A stretch of 64,000 nucleotides of DNA from Ophiocordyceps camponoti-saundersi (nom. inval.) (Eukaryota; Ascomycota; Sordariomycetes; Hypocreales; Ophiocordycipitaceae): assembly GCA_003339415.1 (NCBI GenBank), contig PDHQ01000041.1, positions 124,001-188,000 on the forward strand. Direction: 5' to 3'. The notes below the pieces were generated by a model, which saw only the letters and a list, made by a program, of their open reading frames with translations, was not told the origin of the DNA and made no database searches. A program made the position numbers and the translations under genes. Numbering within the stretch: the first letter of the stretch is position 1; each line of letters opens with the position of its first letter. Shown here one piece after another: positions 12,480-24,697 of this stretch.

Positions 12480-15400
12480 GATTACTTGCTATACCTCTAT
12501 CTACCTATTTTACTTAGTATAAGGTTTCTTATTCCTACCCGAATAATAAACTAACGGTTTACCTTCCTCCTTAATAGCTCGCTTAATAACCTTCTAAGTT
12601 AAAGGTAATTAAGTTAAGACCTAGACCTAATCCTCCTCTAACTATTCCTCGGTTATCTACTTAACCGAAATACGTTTCTTATCCTTTACGTTAATAAAGA
12701 CGTATTAGTCCTTATTTATATAAGGTATAAACGCGTTAAGCCGTTTCTTAAGCTCTTTTTTCTACGTTTTTATCTCTTAGGCACTAAGTAAAGCTATTAC
12801 TTTACCGATCTATAGCCGAATATAAGCTAAGGCCGCCGCCTAGCTACTATAACCGTTATCTTTAAGTTTTAGTTAAAGTAGGAAGTTAGTATCTTAGGCC
12901 TTAATTTTTATAGACTCTCTTAAACTATTAGGGGCTACCCCTAACTCCCTAGCGAAATAGGGCTAAATCGCACCGAATATAAGCTTATTTTAAACTAGCA
13001 AAGCTTATCGTTTATAGATTATAGTACGGTATAAGTTCCGCGCTTTAGTCTTACTTTTCGCTATATTACTTAAGCGGAACTCCCTAGTATACGCACTAAG
13101 GGCTGCGTTAAAAGCCTCTGCGAGATATTACCCTTATATAGTAAGTTCCTCTCTAAGCCGGTCCGGGATTATAAAGTCTAAGTTACCGCTCCTAAAACTA
13201 GCTTCCTCCCGCGTTACGGTATATATCGTTTTTAGGACCTTAAGTATTACTATTATATTATAACGGTCTCCTAATATTAGCGCCGGTACTTTATAATAGG
13301 TTATTTTATATTTTACGTAAAGATCGTATTTTACCGCCTTAATAGTAGTCCGATAGTAAAATATAATAAAAGGTTCCGTTTTATTTACTAAAGTTAAATA
13401 CTACGATAAACTAAACCTAAAGTAGGTAAGGTACTAATCGACCTTAAAATAAATAGTTTACCCCCGGATAAGTTATGCGGCTTTTTTTAATTTTTTAACG
13501 CGCGGTACGCTTTTTCCGGCACTCGCGCCCGCTTAACCGCTACCCCGGCCGTAACTCCCCCCCCTTACGGGCGCCGATAATACGTCCTCTTTATCTTTAC
13601 TATTATCCTCGCCGTTGCTATCGGTAAATAGGTTATTATTAGGAGCCTCTTAGAAGAACTCCGCGTCGTTAGCGGCCTTAAGATTTTCTTTATCTCCTTC
13701 TTCGTCCTACTCCTTAGCGTTCTCTTCCTTACTATCTCCTTTCTTTACGTTACGTAAGTTATCTATAATAATACTACCTTTTGCTACCTCCTCGATAGCC
13801 TAACTATCTCTTTCCGCGATCGACGGTCCCGCGTCCTATTTCTACGCTTTCTCGGCGGCTTCTCGCTTCTTATAAGCTTTCTTTTATTCCTAATATTAGT
13901 TTAGCTATTTTCTAATATTACTAAATATTTTATCCCTTATAATATTATCCTAAGTATATAATAATAATTAGTTTATAGATATTATTTATTCTATATTTTT
14001 TTTTACGAAAATATAAGCTATAATCGATACCCTTTCTTTTTAGATATACGATACCTCTATAATAAGCTATATTAGTTATAGCGTAGCTAGCCTTATAGTT
14101 AAGTCGGACGCTTTCTCGCTATTACTATCTAACCTATTATATCTAACTAGCGCTACCTTATAGAGACTAGGACCTTATATCTCCTACTAATATAAGTTAA
14201 ATTTGTCTACGATTATCTAATAAATCTTAGCCGTAACTCCCTTATCGGTCGGCATATTCTAACGCTACTTAAACGTAATATAATTCTAAATCCGGGCACG
14301 TATAATTAAATAAGCTACGGCCGCTATATCTTTCCCCTTCTTTTTCGCTATATTAAAGATTAACTAGCGTAATACGTCTTCCTTATTAATAATAGGTATC
14401 TTCTTAAGCGCTATATACCGGTTAACGATAAGCCCTCGCCTTTACTATAAAAGGACCCCGCTTTACTTACCTTCTACTTAAACTATTTTCGTAATTTCCG
14501 TTAGCTTCGATAAGGAGGTCTATTTAGCTACCTTTTTTCCTATTAGCGTAAATACCGATACCTTCTTATTTTTTAAAGCCCCGTAAATATAAGTTAATAC
14601 TTTAGCGTTATACTCGGTATTAAAATATATATTAGCAAACTACGTCCTTTTTATAGCCTTATTAATCTTAACTACCTTCCGATATATTTTTATAAACTTA
14701 TACTATTTTATATTAGACTAATTATTATCGTTAAGAATATCTTTTACTTAGATAATTAGCGCCTTAGTAGGAATATCTTAATTATCTAAATTTTCCTTAT
14801 TTAAGGAATTAATAAATTCCTTACTTAAGACCCCTAAGGTATATTAGTATCTTTATATCGATAGGGGACTAATATATTTACGTTTCTTACCCTTAGCTTA
14901 ATCCTCTATTACCTTTTTCTTAATTAGTAGTTTAGTAACTTATATAGCTCGCTACGCTTCTCCTTTAGTATCCCTCTCGCTTACGGTTATTTTTAGCGCT
15001 ATCTTAGTAACTTTACTTACCGATTTCTTATAAGATAAAGGAGTCTTCTATACCGGCTCTCGCGCCTTTTTTAGCGTCTTACTACTAGCTATTACCTCCT
15101 ATAACGCCCCTATCTTACCCGGCGTTAATTTCTTAAAACCCGTAAATAATCTACTAATTATAAATCTCCTACTCGTAAAGCTAATATCTACTAAGCTTAT
15201 AAACTATTAGCACCGCCTAGCCGATACCTAATCGATTTACTTACGCTCTAATAACTTACTACTTAATATTATAGTTTTCTTTTTCTTACTAATATTTAAT
15301 AATATTTTAATAAGGGTTTTAGGTTTCTACGAAGTAGGATTTAGCTCTTATACCTTAACGGGCGGCTTACTACCTCTCCTATTTTCCTTTATAATAGTAA

Positions 15401-15700
15401 TAAGTAATATTTTACTTAAAGTTTTTACGCTATATTAATAGATACCTTACGATATATAAACGATTTACTTACGCTTTATACTTTTCCTACTAGGCGTCTC
15501 TATAATATCCCTTATAAGCCTAGCCTCTATCTTCTTATTTAAAGTCTTTCGCGGAGTAGCTTATAGCGTTTCTATATTATAATACGATATATTATTATTA
15601 AGCAGACCTATACTAAGTTCTACCTTATCTATATTATAATAAGTATAATAGCTATTAGTAACCTTACTATATAATACTATCCCTTTTAGATATACTATAA
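12480..15700 (-). pseudogene. Long antisense reading frame in the 3' third of Gypsy-A, function unknown
   Basis: The minus strand from about 15200 down to about 12480 can be read as one protein frame interrupted mainly by TAG/TAA at positions that fit former CAG/CAA/TGG. Examples are FTGFKKLTPGKIGAL (near 15150), NLYQQEIQGPSLYKVALVR with a stop read as Gln (near 14190), a strongly acidic Glu/Asp/Lys stretch with KEENAKEQDEEGDKENLKA (near 13700), and ALSAYTREFRLSNIAKSK (near 13080). It runs convergent to pol and lies inside the LTRs. I recognise no domain, transmembrane segment or catalytic motif. Sequence right of about 15200 to the LTR (15983) is less readable and may hold the start of the frame and a promoter. 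It may be an accessory gene of the element or a captured host gene. Confidence 0.5.
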
Positions 15701-15982
15701 TATTATCGCGTGTAAAAGTCCGAAATTAAAAGCTTAACCTCTTTAAAGATAATAGGAGGGAAAAAATTATAATAATAGTAGTATGCGTTCGAAGTTACTT
15801 ATACCCTTACTTAAACTAATAATAAATTACTACCGTTACTATAATTACGCGCGCTCTTTACTATTAATAACGCGCTTTACTTACCCGCGACTTTTTTTTA
15901 TTTTTTACTTTATTATAATAAACTTATAATAACCTATAACTATCCTACCTTAATATCTAATTATTTAAAACGGGGAGATAAT

Positions 15983-16393
15983 TATAATAGAGTTATAAGA
16001 TAACTATATAGGAAAGATAACTAGAAGATTACGTAAGTATTATAAAGCTATTACGACTCCTTACCGAAACTACTTAAAGTATATATAACGCGCTTCCGGT
16101 CTTAATAAAGTAATTAGATATAGAAAATAAGTTCTTAAACTACGCTAGGGTTTTAGATAAGACTCCGAAAGATATAGTTTATATCGCGAGGAGTTTACCC
16201 CTAAGTTATGACCTCCTCGTATATAGTTCGTAGTAGTTTCTAGTATTATAATTCGGTAAGAATTAGCTTTGCTCTTAATATAACTTTTAAAGTAAACCTC
16301 TATAATCTATACTTATATACTCTTCTTCCTCTTTTCTAATCTGCTTATCGCTATCTCTCTTTTTTAGTATATCTTGTATAGGCTTCCCTTATA
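15983..16393 (+). repeat. Gypsy-A 3' LTR
   Basis: 411 bp, partner of 1089-1499, ending CTTCCCTTATA and followed by the duplication GTAAA (16394-16398). Confidence 0.9.
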
Positions 16394-16651
16394 GTAAAAA
16401 ATATAGTAAACTTTTAGGTTTAAATTTACTATAATTTAAAGTAAAGCTATATTCCGGGTAAAAAATTTTCGCGGTTATAATTAACTTATATAGCGTTACC
16501 CTCCCCCTTAGAGTCGCTCCGGGCGTAGCTTAAGGCTATCGCTATAAGGTAATAGAAAGAGCGGAGTCCGCTTATAATATAAAAATAAAAGGTCTATATC
16601 CGCGTCGCTATAAGCGCGGAGTTTATAAAATATATAAAAGTTAAAAAGCTA
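16394..16651 (+). mobile_element. Element X, left copy, second part
   Basis: Homologous, in reverse complement, to about 60242-60500, taking up exactly where the first part (1-1088) left off. It includes the conserved blocks CTCCGGGCGTAGC and GCGGAGTCCGCTTATAATAT. Homology stops after ATATAAAAGTTA at 16651, which defines one end of X. The unit is mutated throughout. Confidence 0.7.
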
Positions 16652-16840
16652 TAAAACTTTATATATAAAAGAATAATATAAGGTATAAATAATAGTTAGT
16701 TAGTTAATTAGTTATTTTTATTCTTATAAGAAAAAGAAAAAGTATTTTAAAAAAACTTAATAAGGTAAAAATAATTAATTAAATTTTATATAAGGTTCTT
16801 ATTATTATATTATTTATAATGTTCCCTTTTTTAAAGTTTT
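16652..16840 (-). other. 3' end of Gypsy-C: polypurine tract and possible truncated LTR
   Basis: On the minus strand the chromodomain end of Gypsy-C is followed by AAAAAAGGGAACA (about 16819-16832), a good polypurine tract. About 170 bp of AT-rich sequence then runs to the edge of X. It should be the start of the 3' LTR, cut by X, but it does not visibly match the 5' region at 22800-23915, so the LTR pair of Gypsy-C is not established. Confidence 0.4.
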
Positions 16841-16844
16841 TAAT

Positions 16845-19800
16845 TTTAAAAACTTCTTATTAAAGGTATTTTTCTTTATTTTTATTAAATTTTTTAATAA
16901 GTTTAGGTGCCTTAATTAGGTGCTTAGCAAGTTCCTAGGTATTTTCTTTAGAAGGGTATCCCTTCTATTTTATTAAATAGTATATTATATTTTTTTCTAT
17001 CTTTTTATCTATAATAAATTTAAGTTCGTATTCTTCTTCTAATACCGTAGTTTTAATATTTTCTTTTAATTTAATATCTTTAGGTGCTTTTTCTAATAAG
17101 GAAATATAAAATACTAAATAAATAAACATTTTTTTAAGAAGTTTAAGCTTATAATTAAAGTTATTTAGCTTTTCTTTTATAAGGAAAGGTCCTAATTTTT
17201 TAAATTCTAAAGACTAATTAAGCTGTTTTATTTCTATATTTTTCTTTAATAAATAAACCTTATTATTTTTATTAAATAAGGGTTCTTTTTCGCGTTTCTT
17301 ATTATAATAATAATTAATTCTTTTAGCTATAAAATCTAATTTTAATTTTATATAAGAATATAAAGATTTAAGCTATTCGGTGTTTAGAATAGCTTTTTTA
17401 TTATTAGTTTTATCTAGTAGTCCTAATTTATAAGCTTCTAGATTAAATCTATAATTTGCTATAGCGGGCGTTATTTTAATAAATTCTAATTTAGCGGTAT
17501 TATAAGCTAATTAGGCTATAAGTAGGTTTATTACCTAATTATCTTATTCGTAATTAATATAAGCTCTAAGATATTATTTTAAAGTTTAATTTAGGCGTTC
17601 CGTAGCCCTGTTAGTTTCTAAGTAAAAAGCAGTACTTAATTTATACTTAGTTCCTAGCTTAGATATAAGGCTAGTTTAGAATTTAGAATTAAACTTAAGG
17701 TCTCTATCGCTTATAATAACTTTAAGTAAGCCTCTATCTACTATTATCGTTTTTAAAAATAAATAGCTTAATTTTTTAGCAGATAAAGCCTTTATCGTAA
17801 GTATAAAATAGCTATATTTAGTTAATTTATCGGTTATAACTAGAATAGAATTATATTCTATATTAGTTATAAGGTTTACCGATAAGGGTAATTTAACTAT
17901 AAAATCTATAGCTATATTTTCCTAAAGTTATTCGGTAACTGTTATAAGTTATAAAAATCCGTAAGGCTTATACCTCGAAGCTTTAGATTTATTATAAATA
18001 TTATAGTTTTTAATAACTTTAATAATAGCTTTTTTAAGGTTTTTCGTATTATAATAAGCTTTACTTCTATTATAAGTTTTTTATATTCCTTAATAGCTAT
18101 AAATAGGTAATTTATAGAATTCTTTAACTATAGTTTCTACTATATTTAAAGGTATAAATAACTTCTCTTTTAAATAAGCTAAGTTATCTATCTACTTAGT
18201 ATCTTTATAATCCTTAAAATTAGTATCTTTATAAGCTTCTTTTATTTATTTTAATATAGAATTATTAGCTTCTACTTTAAATATAGCGTTTAAAGTATTT
18301 TATTCTAAATTTCCTTTATTATTTATTTTAAGGAAATTAGTCGTTATAGGTATTATACCGGTATTTAAATTAGGTCTTCTACTAATAATATTAGCTCTTT
18401 TATTCTTACTTCCTTTTTTATATATAATTTCGTAATTATAATCTATAAGGAATTTAGCTTACTTAATTTATTAGCTATTTAGGGTTTAACTCGTACTAAA
18501 ATAGCTTATATTTTTATAGTTAGTATAGATCCTTAATTTAAATTCGTTTCCTAATATATAATGCTTAAATTCTTTAATTATTTTAATAATAGCTAAAAAT
18601 TCTTTATTATAAATAGGATAGTTAATTTCCGAATCTACTAGCTTTTTCGAATAAAAAGCTATAGGGTATAGTATAGTATTATTTTCCTAGCTTAATTAAG
18701 CTCTTATAGCGTAATTAGAAGCGTTAGTTTCTAAAATTAAAAGCTATTTCGAATTATAGGCTATTAATATAGGTGCTAAGATTAGCTTTTCTTTAAGGGA
18801 ATTAAAAGCTATATTAGCTTCTTCGGTCTACTTAAAAGGTTCTTTTTTAGCTGTTTTTATTACTATTAATATAGGAATAATTATATTAGAAAAGTCTTTA
18901 ATAAACCTTCTATAATAATTATAATAACTTATAAATTACTATATATTTTTAATTAATTTAGGTATAAGCTAGTCTTTTAAAGGTTCTAATTTACTAGGGT
19001 TTATTTTAATATTATAAGGGGTTATAATAGTGCTTAAAAATTTAACTTCTTTAGAAAAGAATTTATATTTCTTAGGATTAATATATAATTTAGCTTTTTA
19101 TAAGGCTTCTAATACCTTTTTTAAGTAAACTTTATATTCTTCTAAAAAATCTAAAAATATAATAATATTATCTAAATAAGCCGTAGTTAATATATCTAAA
19201 TAATCTTTTAGAATATAATTTATACGTTTTTAAAAGGTAGCAGGGCTATTATATAGTCCTAAGGGTAATACTAAATATTCGTAGCTTCCGTATCTAGTTC
19301 CGAAAGCTGTTTTATATTCGTCTCCTTTTACTATTCGTATTTAGTAATAAGCTAATTTTAAATCTAGCTTAGTAAAATACTATTTCTAGCTTAGTCTATT
19401 TTTTAATTCTATAATTAAAGGTATCGGCGTTTTATCTTTAATAGTATCGTTATTTAATTTTCGATAGTTAATTATAGGTCTTAATTTATCTTTTTCTTTA
19501 CCTAATTTATTAGTAAAGGTAACGAGAGCTTTATAAGGGCTCTTAAAAGGTTTTATATATCCCTTTTTAATTTATTCTTCTAGATATTCCTTTAATACTT
19601 ATAGTTATTTTTCGTTACTATTATAAATTTATATAAATTAAGGTTCCGAATTAGGCTTTAATTTTATTTTATAATCTTATAAGCTTCTTTTAGGTAAGGT
19701 ATTATCTAGGGGTTCTTTAAATATATCTAAGAATTCTTCTAAAATTTCTTTAAGTATTAATTTATAGCGTTCTAATTTTTCTTTAGAATAAGAAGCTATT

Positions 19801-20500
19801 TCTTACTTATAATCTACGCTAGAAATAGCAGCTATTATAATAGTAGTATAAGGTATTTTACTATAAATTTTATTACTTTTAGCTTTATTATAAGGTTCTT
19901 ACTTATAATAATTATATTTATTTTTTATAGTAAATTTCTAATTATTATTAAAGAAGTTTTTCCTCTTTTTAATTTCTTTAATTAAACTATTTTTATTATT
20001 CGGGCTTCTCGCCTTTTTAAAATTTCTTAAGCTAAATCCTTTATAAAGATTTCCTAAAGCGTTATTAAACCTAGTATTTTCTTTTCTATTCGTATAATTA
20101 TAATAAGGTTAACTTTTATTATAACTATTTATATTTAATTATTTATTCTTATAGTAATTATTTTTTATAAATTTAAATTACTTATTTTTTACGCTCGACT
20201 TACTTCTATTAGTATTTCTAGAAATCTTATAATAAGGCTTCTTACTATTATTATAATTATACCTTCTCGGTTTATTCTTCCTTCTAAAATCTATTCGATT
20301 ATCTTTACTAGTATTACTATTAGAAGCACTAGATATTAAATAATTATCTATAAATTTAACTTAGCCGGTTTTCTAGTTAATTTATAAATTATATTTATAA
20401 AGAAAAGGATAACCTAATATTATATTATATTCTGCTATTTTAAAAATATTAAAGGTATCGGTAAAGGTATAAGGTCCTATTTTAAATTCGAAATAATTAG
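16845..20500 (-). pseudogene. Gypsy-C pol: reverse transcriptase, RNase H, integrase, chromodomain (chromovirus, decayed)
   Basis: The minus strand carries, right to left: reverse transcriptase with active site Y-L-D-N at 19167-19178 (Y-L-D-D expected) followed by KAKLYINPKKYKFFSKEVKF; RNase H at about 18350-18850; integrase core near 17400-17700 with segments such as FYLETNRATERLN and LAYNTAKLEFIKITPA; the integrase C-terminal KLGPF motif near 17200; and a chromodomain at about 16860-17050. The chromodomain is readable as a YELKFIIDKK start and a YYLIK-stop-KGYPSKENTWEL core, with one aromatic-cage Trp now TAG. A C-terminal chromodomain marks the chromovirus branch of Ty3/Gypsy, whose members tend to integrate into heterochromatin. 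Confidence 0.9.
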
Positions 20501-20528
20501 TTTCGTATAAAATTAATCTCTTATTAAA

Positions 20529-20753
20529 CTAAAAATTAAATCCTTTAGCGTTTTTTACTATACTAGGCGTTTTCTTTTTTATATAGCTTAGGTTTAGACG
20601 TTTTATAGCTATAAGTAAAATATAATTACTAGCGGCTCCGCTATCTATAAAAGCAGTTACTTCTTTTCCTTTATATCTTAAAGTAAAGGTTAGTCTAAAA
20701 ATAGGGATTTTAGTACTATTAGTTTTAATAATAATAGTATTAATATTTTGCAA
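20529..20753 (-). pseudogene. Gypsy-C aspartic protease fragment, D-S-G-A intact
   Basis: A 74-codon stop-free stretch holds a retropepsin-like core: the segment RYKGKEVTAFIDSGAASNYI carries an intact D-S-G-A catalytic motif and sits between gag (right) and reverse transcriptase (left). The length is only part of a retropepsin and the frame is bounded by RIP-type stops, so it is a relic rather than an independent gene. Its twin at 24458-24697 has N-S-G-A. Confidence 0.75.
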
Positions 20754-20759
20754 TTTAAG

Positions 20760-22790
20760 ATAGTTATAATAACGCCTTTCTATTCTTAAATCCTTACTAA
20801 AATCCTTATTTTTATTAGTTATACCTCTATTTACCTTTTTTAAATAAAAGCTTTCCTTTTTCCTTTAAAGTTTTCTTTAAATTCCTTAGGTTACGTTAGG
20901 AAATCCTACCTTCTAGGACTATTTTCCTCGGTAGGGGATCCGCTTCTTATAGGCTCTTTTATTAATAATTCTTTTATAGAGGTAAGTATAGCCTAAATCG
21001 TATCTAATTCGATACTAAGAATTCGGGGTTAAAAATCGTAGTTATTTCCCTTATTTTCCTTAAGAATCCTATAATTAGTTTCCTTATCGAGAAGGAATTC
21101 TATTTCTTTAATAAAGAATCTTTCGTTAATAAAGCTAGCTTCCTTATAAAAAGTTAGTAAGGATAGATAATAATTAATATTCTATTTTTCCCGTAGATAA
21201 AAATCGCAGTCCTTATCGTAGTAAAATTACTAGCTAAGATTATAATATATTTACTTATACTTATTAAAGAATTCTTCTAAGTACCTTAAGTGCTAAAATA
21301 ATTCGTTATAAGGAAAGCAGTTATTATTTTTCTAGTCTTCGAATTTTTTTAAAATTAATTCTTTTATTTTAATAAAATACTATATTTTTTCGTCTTCTTC
21401 CTTACTATTAGTTTTAATAATATAAAGATATTCTACCGTAAGAAGGGGTAATTCTTCTTTTTCCTTCTTAATTTTATTTTCCGAAATAAGGCTATTTTCT
21501 CTTTCTAAGATAGGTTCGTAGTCTTCCCTTATTTTATTAAGGTTATTAATATAGCTATTAAGACTAAGGGTTAAAATAGAGCTTTCCGAAAAGCTATACT
21601 AGCTAGGTAAATTAGAATAATAAGAAATTAGTTCGATTCCTCTTTATCGTGCTATAGCCTATTTTTCCGTAACCTACTTATAAGTTTTAAAAGGGTTATT
21701 TTTACCTAGTAGGTAAAACTCTCCTCCGGAATCGAATTCCGTATTAGCTTTTAAAAAGCTTATAAGCTCTAAAAGCTTCTTCGTATTCCTAACTATATTC
21801 TAGCCGTTTAGGAATAGCGTATCGGCTATAAGTTCCGGGTTATATTATTATCTTAGTTTTTCTCGGAATTCGTAAGCCTCTTAGTTTATATTATCCTCTT
21901 TCGTTAGTAGTTTAAATTTTATATTACGAATAGTATTCCGTTCCTTTCTATTTAGGCCTAGCGTATTATAATTAGTAGCTAGGTAGGAAGAAATAATATT
22001 AATCGTCTTACTATTCGTAAAAGAGGTTTTTCCTATTCTTTTTCCTTTTCCTTTTCCCTATTTTTTAAAATAGTTTTTTATAATATAGCTTTCTTTATTA
22101 TAAAAAAAGTAGATAATAAGCTTCGAGGATACTATATCTAGATTTATAAGGTCTCCTTAATTAGCGTAATTTTTCTTATATTTTTTATTACCTTTATTAA
22201 TATAAGAAGAGGTATTTTTACTTCCTTATTTTTACTACTTTCTTTCGAAGAGTCGATCGTCGATTTTAATAATAGAAGCTATATAAGTAAATAGCTCTTT
22301 AAGTTTATCTTACTTATATAATTCGTCTTTAACTTCGTTTTTTAGTCTTTCGTAAAAAATAGCTATAAGGGCTTCGTCTTCCTAGTCTAACTTACTAGTT
22401 ATTTATCTAAATTTAGTAGCGTAGTTAGAAGCAGCCCCTTTTTACCGTAAGGTTCGTAATTTATACTTTATAATTCTTACTTTATTTTACTAGCTAAAAA
22501 CTTCCCGTAGTTTTTCTTTAAATTAATTAAAGCTAGTAAAAATAAGCTCCGTTTCTTCTTCTTAATTATCCGTAAGTTCTAAATAATTCCTTAATATAAG
22601 TTCGAATTAGTTTAAAGCTATACCTTCTAAGTAAGTAGAGGTATAAATTACCTTTATAAGTTCGTTATAAAAGGCGGAGGAATAGAGCTTAAAGTAAGCT
22701 CTAATATTAGTTAAGAACGCTTATAAATCGTTATCTTTCCCGCTATAGTATTTAGGTCTCGGGACCTTACTAATATCTATAATAGGTCTA
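20760..22790 (-). pseudogene. Gypsy-C gag with CCHC zinc knuckle (decayed)
   Basis: On the minus strand at about 22080-22125 the frame reads YFFYNKESYIIKNY, a CCHC zinc knuckle with every Cys and the His changed to Tyr. To its right (22150-22790) is a helical gag-like region rich in Lys, Glu and Asn. The about 1.3 kb between knuckle and protease is readable but not assigned. The whole block is repeated at 24705-26735. Confidence 0.7.
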
Positions 22791-22799
22791 AGATTAGTA

Positions 22800-23915
22800 G
22801 TAGTATAGGGGGGTGTAGGGGAGGTTATATTAGATATATTATATACTACTAAGTAGCGCCGCTTATTTCCTAATTAGGAAAGAAAAAAGTGGATTTTTAC
22901 CTTTTATTTCCGTAGAGATATATGCGATTAAAAAAGTACTATTTTTCTGTTTTTCTATTTTTCTCTATTTTTTCTATTTTTCTAAGAAAGGAATTCTTTA
23001 GCATACTCTCTTCTTATTCTTCGTACTTATAAGGCAGTTATAATAGTAAAGAAGCTTTTAACGTATTACGGATCGTACCCGTAATTACTTAATTTTACTC
23101 GTAGCCCTTAATCTAAGCTTCTAAAAATAAAAAGAGAAAAGGGGTAATAAAAAAGTAAGGGGCTTTACTTACTTTAACTAGGTAGTAAGTAGCCGGAATA
23201 GGAAATTTATAAAGTATAAATAAGTAAAAATTTCCTAAATAGGAATATCTTATAAGGTAGGGGAAGGTTATAAAGAGTAGGCTTTTAAGGTATAAATTAT
23301 TTAGATTAAAAGCTTAGAGAAGAAGGAAAGGAAAGACCCTTCGAGGGAAGGAAGCCTTCCTTTTATAGTTTTCCTTCTTTAAAAAACTATCTAATTATAT
23401 AAGCTAGCTAGAAAGCTATAAAATACTATAAAAGCTTTATATTATAAATATACTAGCGAATAGAATAGCTTTATCTTATTTTATTTGCTTCTATCGTATT
23501 TTTTTTACTTTAAAATTAAATTCCTACTTTAAAATTAACCCTTAATTTTAAATCTACTATATCCCTTAGCGAATAGAATAGCTTTATTCTATTTTATTAT
23601 ATTTTATTAGCTTCTGAGCTAATAATAAATTATAATAGATAATTCTTTATTTATAATAGCTAATATTTCTTTCCGTTTTTAACCGTCTCTAACTATTTTT
23701 CTTATCTTAGGAATTTTATTCGTTATTTTTATTTTTATTATCTTATCTTATTATTTAGTATTTAACCTTCCGAGGTTTAGCTATAATTTAAATACTAGAT
23801 ACTAGTATTTTTACTTTATTATATAAAATATATTATTAAGCTATTTATATAATAAATACTGCTTATATAATAAGAATAGTACTTTTAACTAGTATTTATA
23901 TTTTAGATTATTATA
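22800..23915 (-). repeat. 5' non-coding region of Gypsy-C, probable LTR
   Basis: About 1.1 kb upstream (on the minus strand) of gag. It begins next to GGCGCTACTTAGTAG (minus, near 22850), a possible primer-binding site, and ends at TATTAT (23915), where the minus strand would read TATAATAAT as a RIP-altered TG start. The copy at 26745-27860 ends at the same base. No third copy is seen left of pol, so calling it an LTR is inference. Confidence 0.45.
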
Positions 23916-24457
23916 AATTTCTTTAATCGAACTATTTTCGTTATTTAAGCTTCTCGCCTCTTTAAAATTTCTCAAGCTAAATCTTTTATAAAGATTTCCT
24001 AAAGCGTTATTAAACCTAGTATTTTCTTTTCTATTTATATAATTATAATAAGGTTAACTTTTATTATAACTATTTATATTCGATCGTCTATTCTTATAGT
24101 AATTGTTTTTTATAGATTTAGATTACTTATTTTTTACGCTTAACTTACTTCTATTAGTATTTCTAGAAATCTTATAATAAGGCTTCTTACCGTTATTATA
24201 ATTATACCTTCTCGGTTTATTCTTCTTTCTAGAATCCGTTTAATTATCTTTACTAGTATTATTATTAGAAGCACTAGATATTAAATAATCGTCTATAAAT
24301 TTAACTTAGCCGGTTTTCTAGTTAATTTACGGATTATATTTATAAAGAAAAGGATAACCTAATATTATATCGTATTTTACTATTTTAAAAATATTAAAGG
24401 TATCGGTAAAGGTATAAGGTCCTATTTTAAATTCGAAGTAATTAGTTTTATATAAAA

Positions 24458-24697
24458 TTAATCCCTTATTAAACTAAAAATTAAATCCTTCGGCGTTTTT
24501 ACTATACTAAGCGTTTTCTTTTTTATATAGCTTAGGTTTAGACGTTTTATAGCTATAGGTGAAATATAATTATTAGCGGCTCCGCTATTTATAAAGGTAG
24601 TTACTTCTTTTCCTTTATATCTTAAAGTAAAAGTTAGTCTAGAAATAGGGATTTTAGTACTATTAGTTTTAATAGTAATAGTATTAATACTTTGCAA
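24458..24697 (-). pseudogene. Second Gypsy-C protease fragment, catalytic Asp lost
   Basis: A 79-codon stop-free stretch, very similar to 20529-20753. The core reads KEVTTFINSGAANNYI, so the catalytic Asp of D-S-G is Asn (GAT to AAT, a TG to TA change). It lies in unit 2 of the tandem repeat. Confidence 0.75.

Larger units (their letters stand above)
1089..16393 (+). mobile_element. Gypsy-A: Ty3/Gypsy LTR retrotransposon, RIP-inactivated, carrying a nested element
   Basis: Two 411-bp direct repeats (1089-1499 and 15983-16393) bound the element, flanked by GTAAA. The LTR ends read TA...TA, as expected if TG...CA was changed by RIP. Removing the nested Gypsy-B1 and one of its duplications leaves about 9.2 kb. 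Plus-strand frames give gag, zinc knuckle, protease, reverse transcriptase, integrase and a chromodomain-like C-terminus in that order, which is the Ty3/Gypsy order. A further 3.5 kb lies between pol and the 3' LTR and carries an antisense frame, listed separately. All frames hold many TAA/TAG codons and the reverse transcriptase active site is changed, so the copy is dead. Confidence 0.9.
19971..23915 (-). repeat. 3945-bp direct tandem repeat, unit 1
   Basis: Unit 1 (about 19971-23915) and unit 2 (about 23916-27860) match along their whole length at a constant offset of 3945 bases. For example, AAAGCGTTATTAAACC occurs at 20056 and 24001, and the (T/C)TAGATTATTAT ending at about 23915 and 27860. 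The unit holds protease, gag and the 5' non-coding or LTR part of Gypsy-C, but not reverse transcriptase or integrase. Differences are mostly C/T and G/A. Confidence 0.9.
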
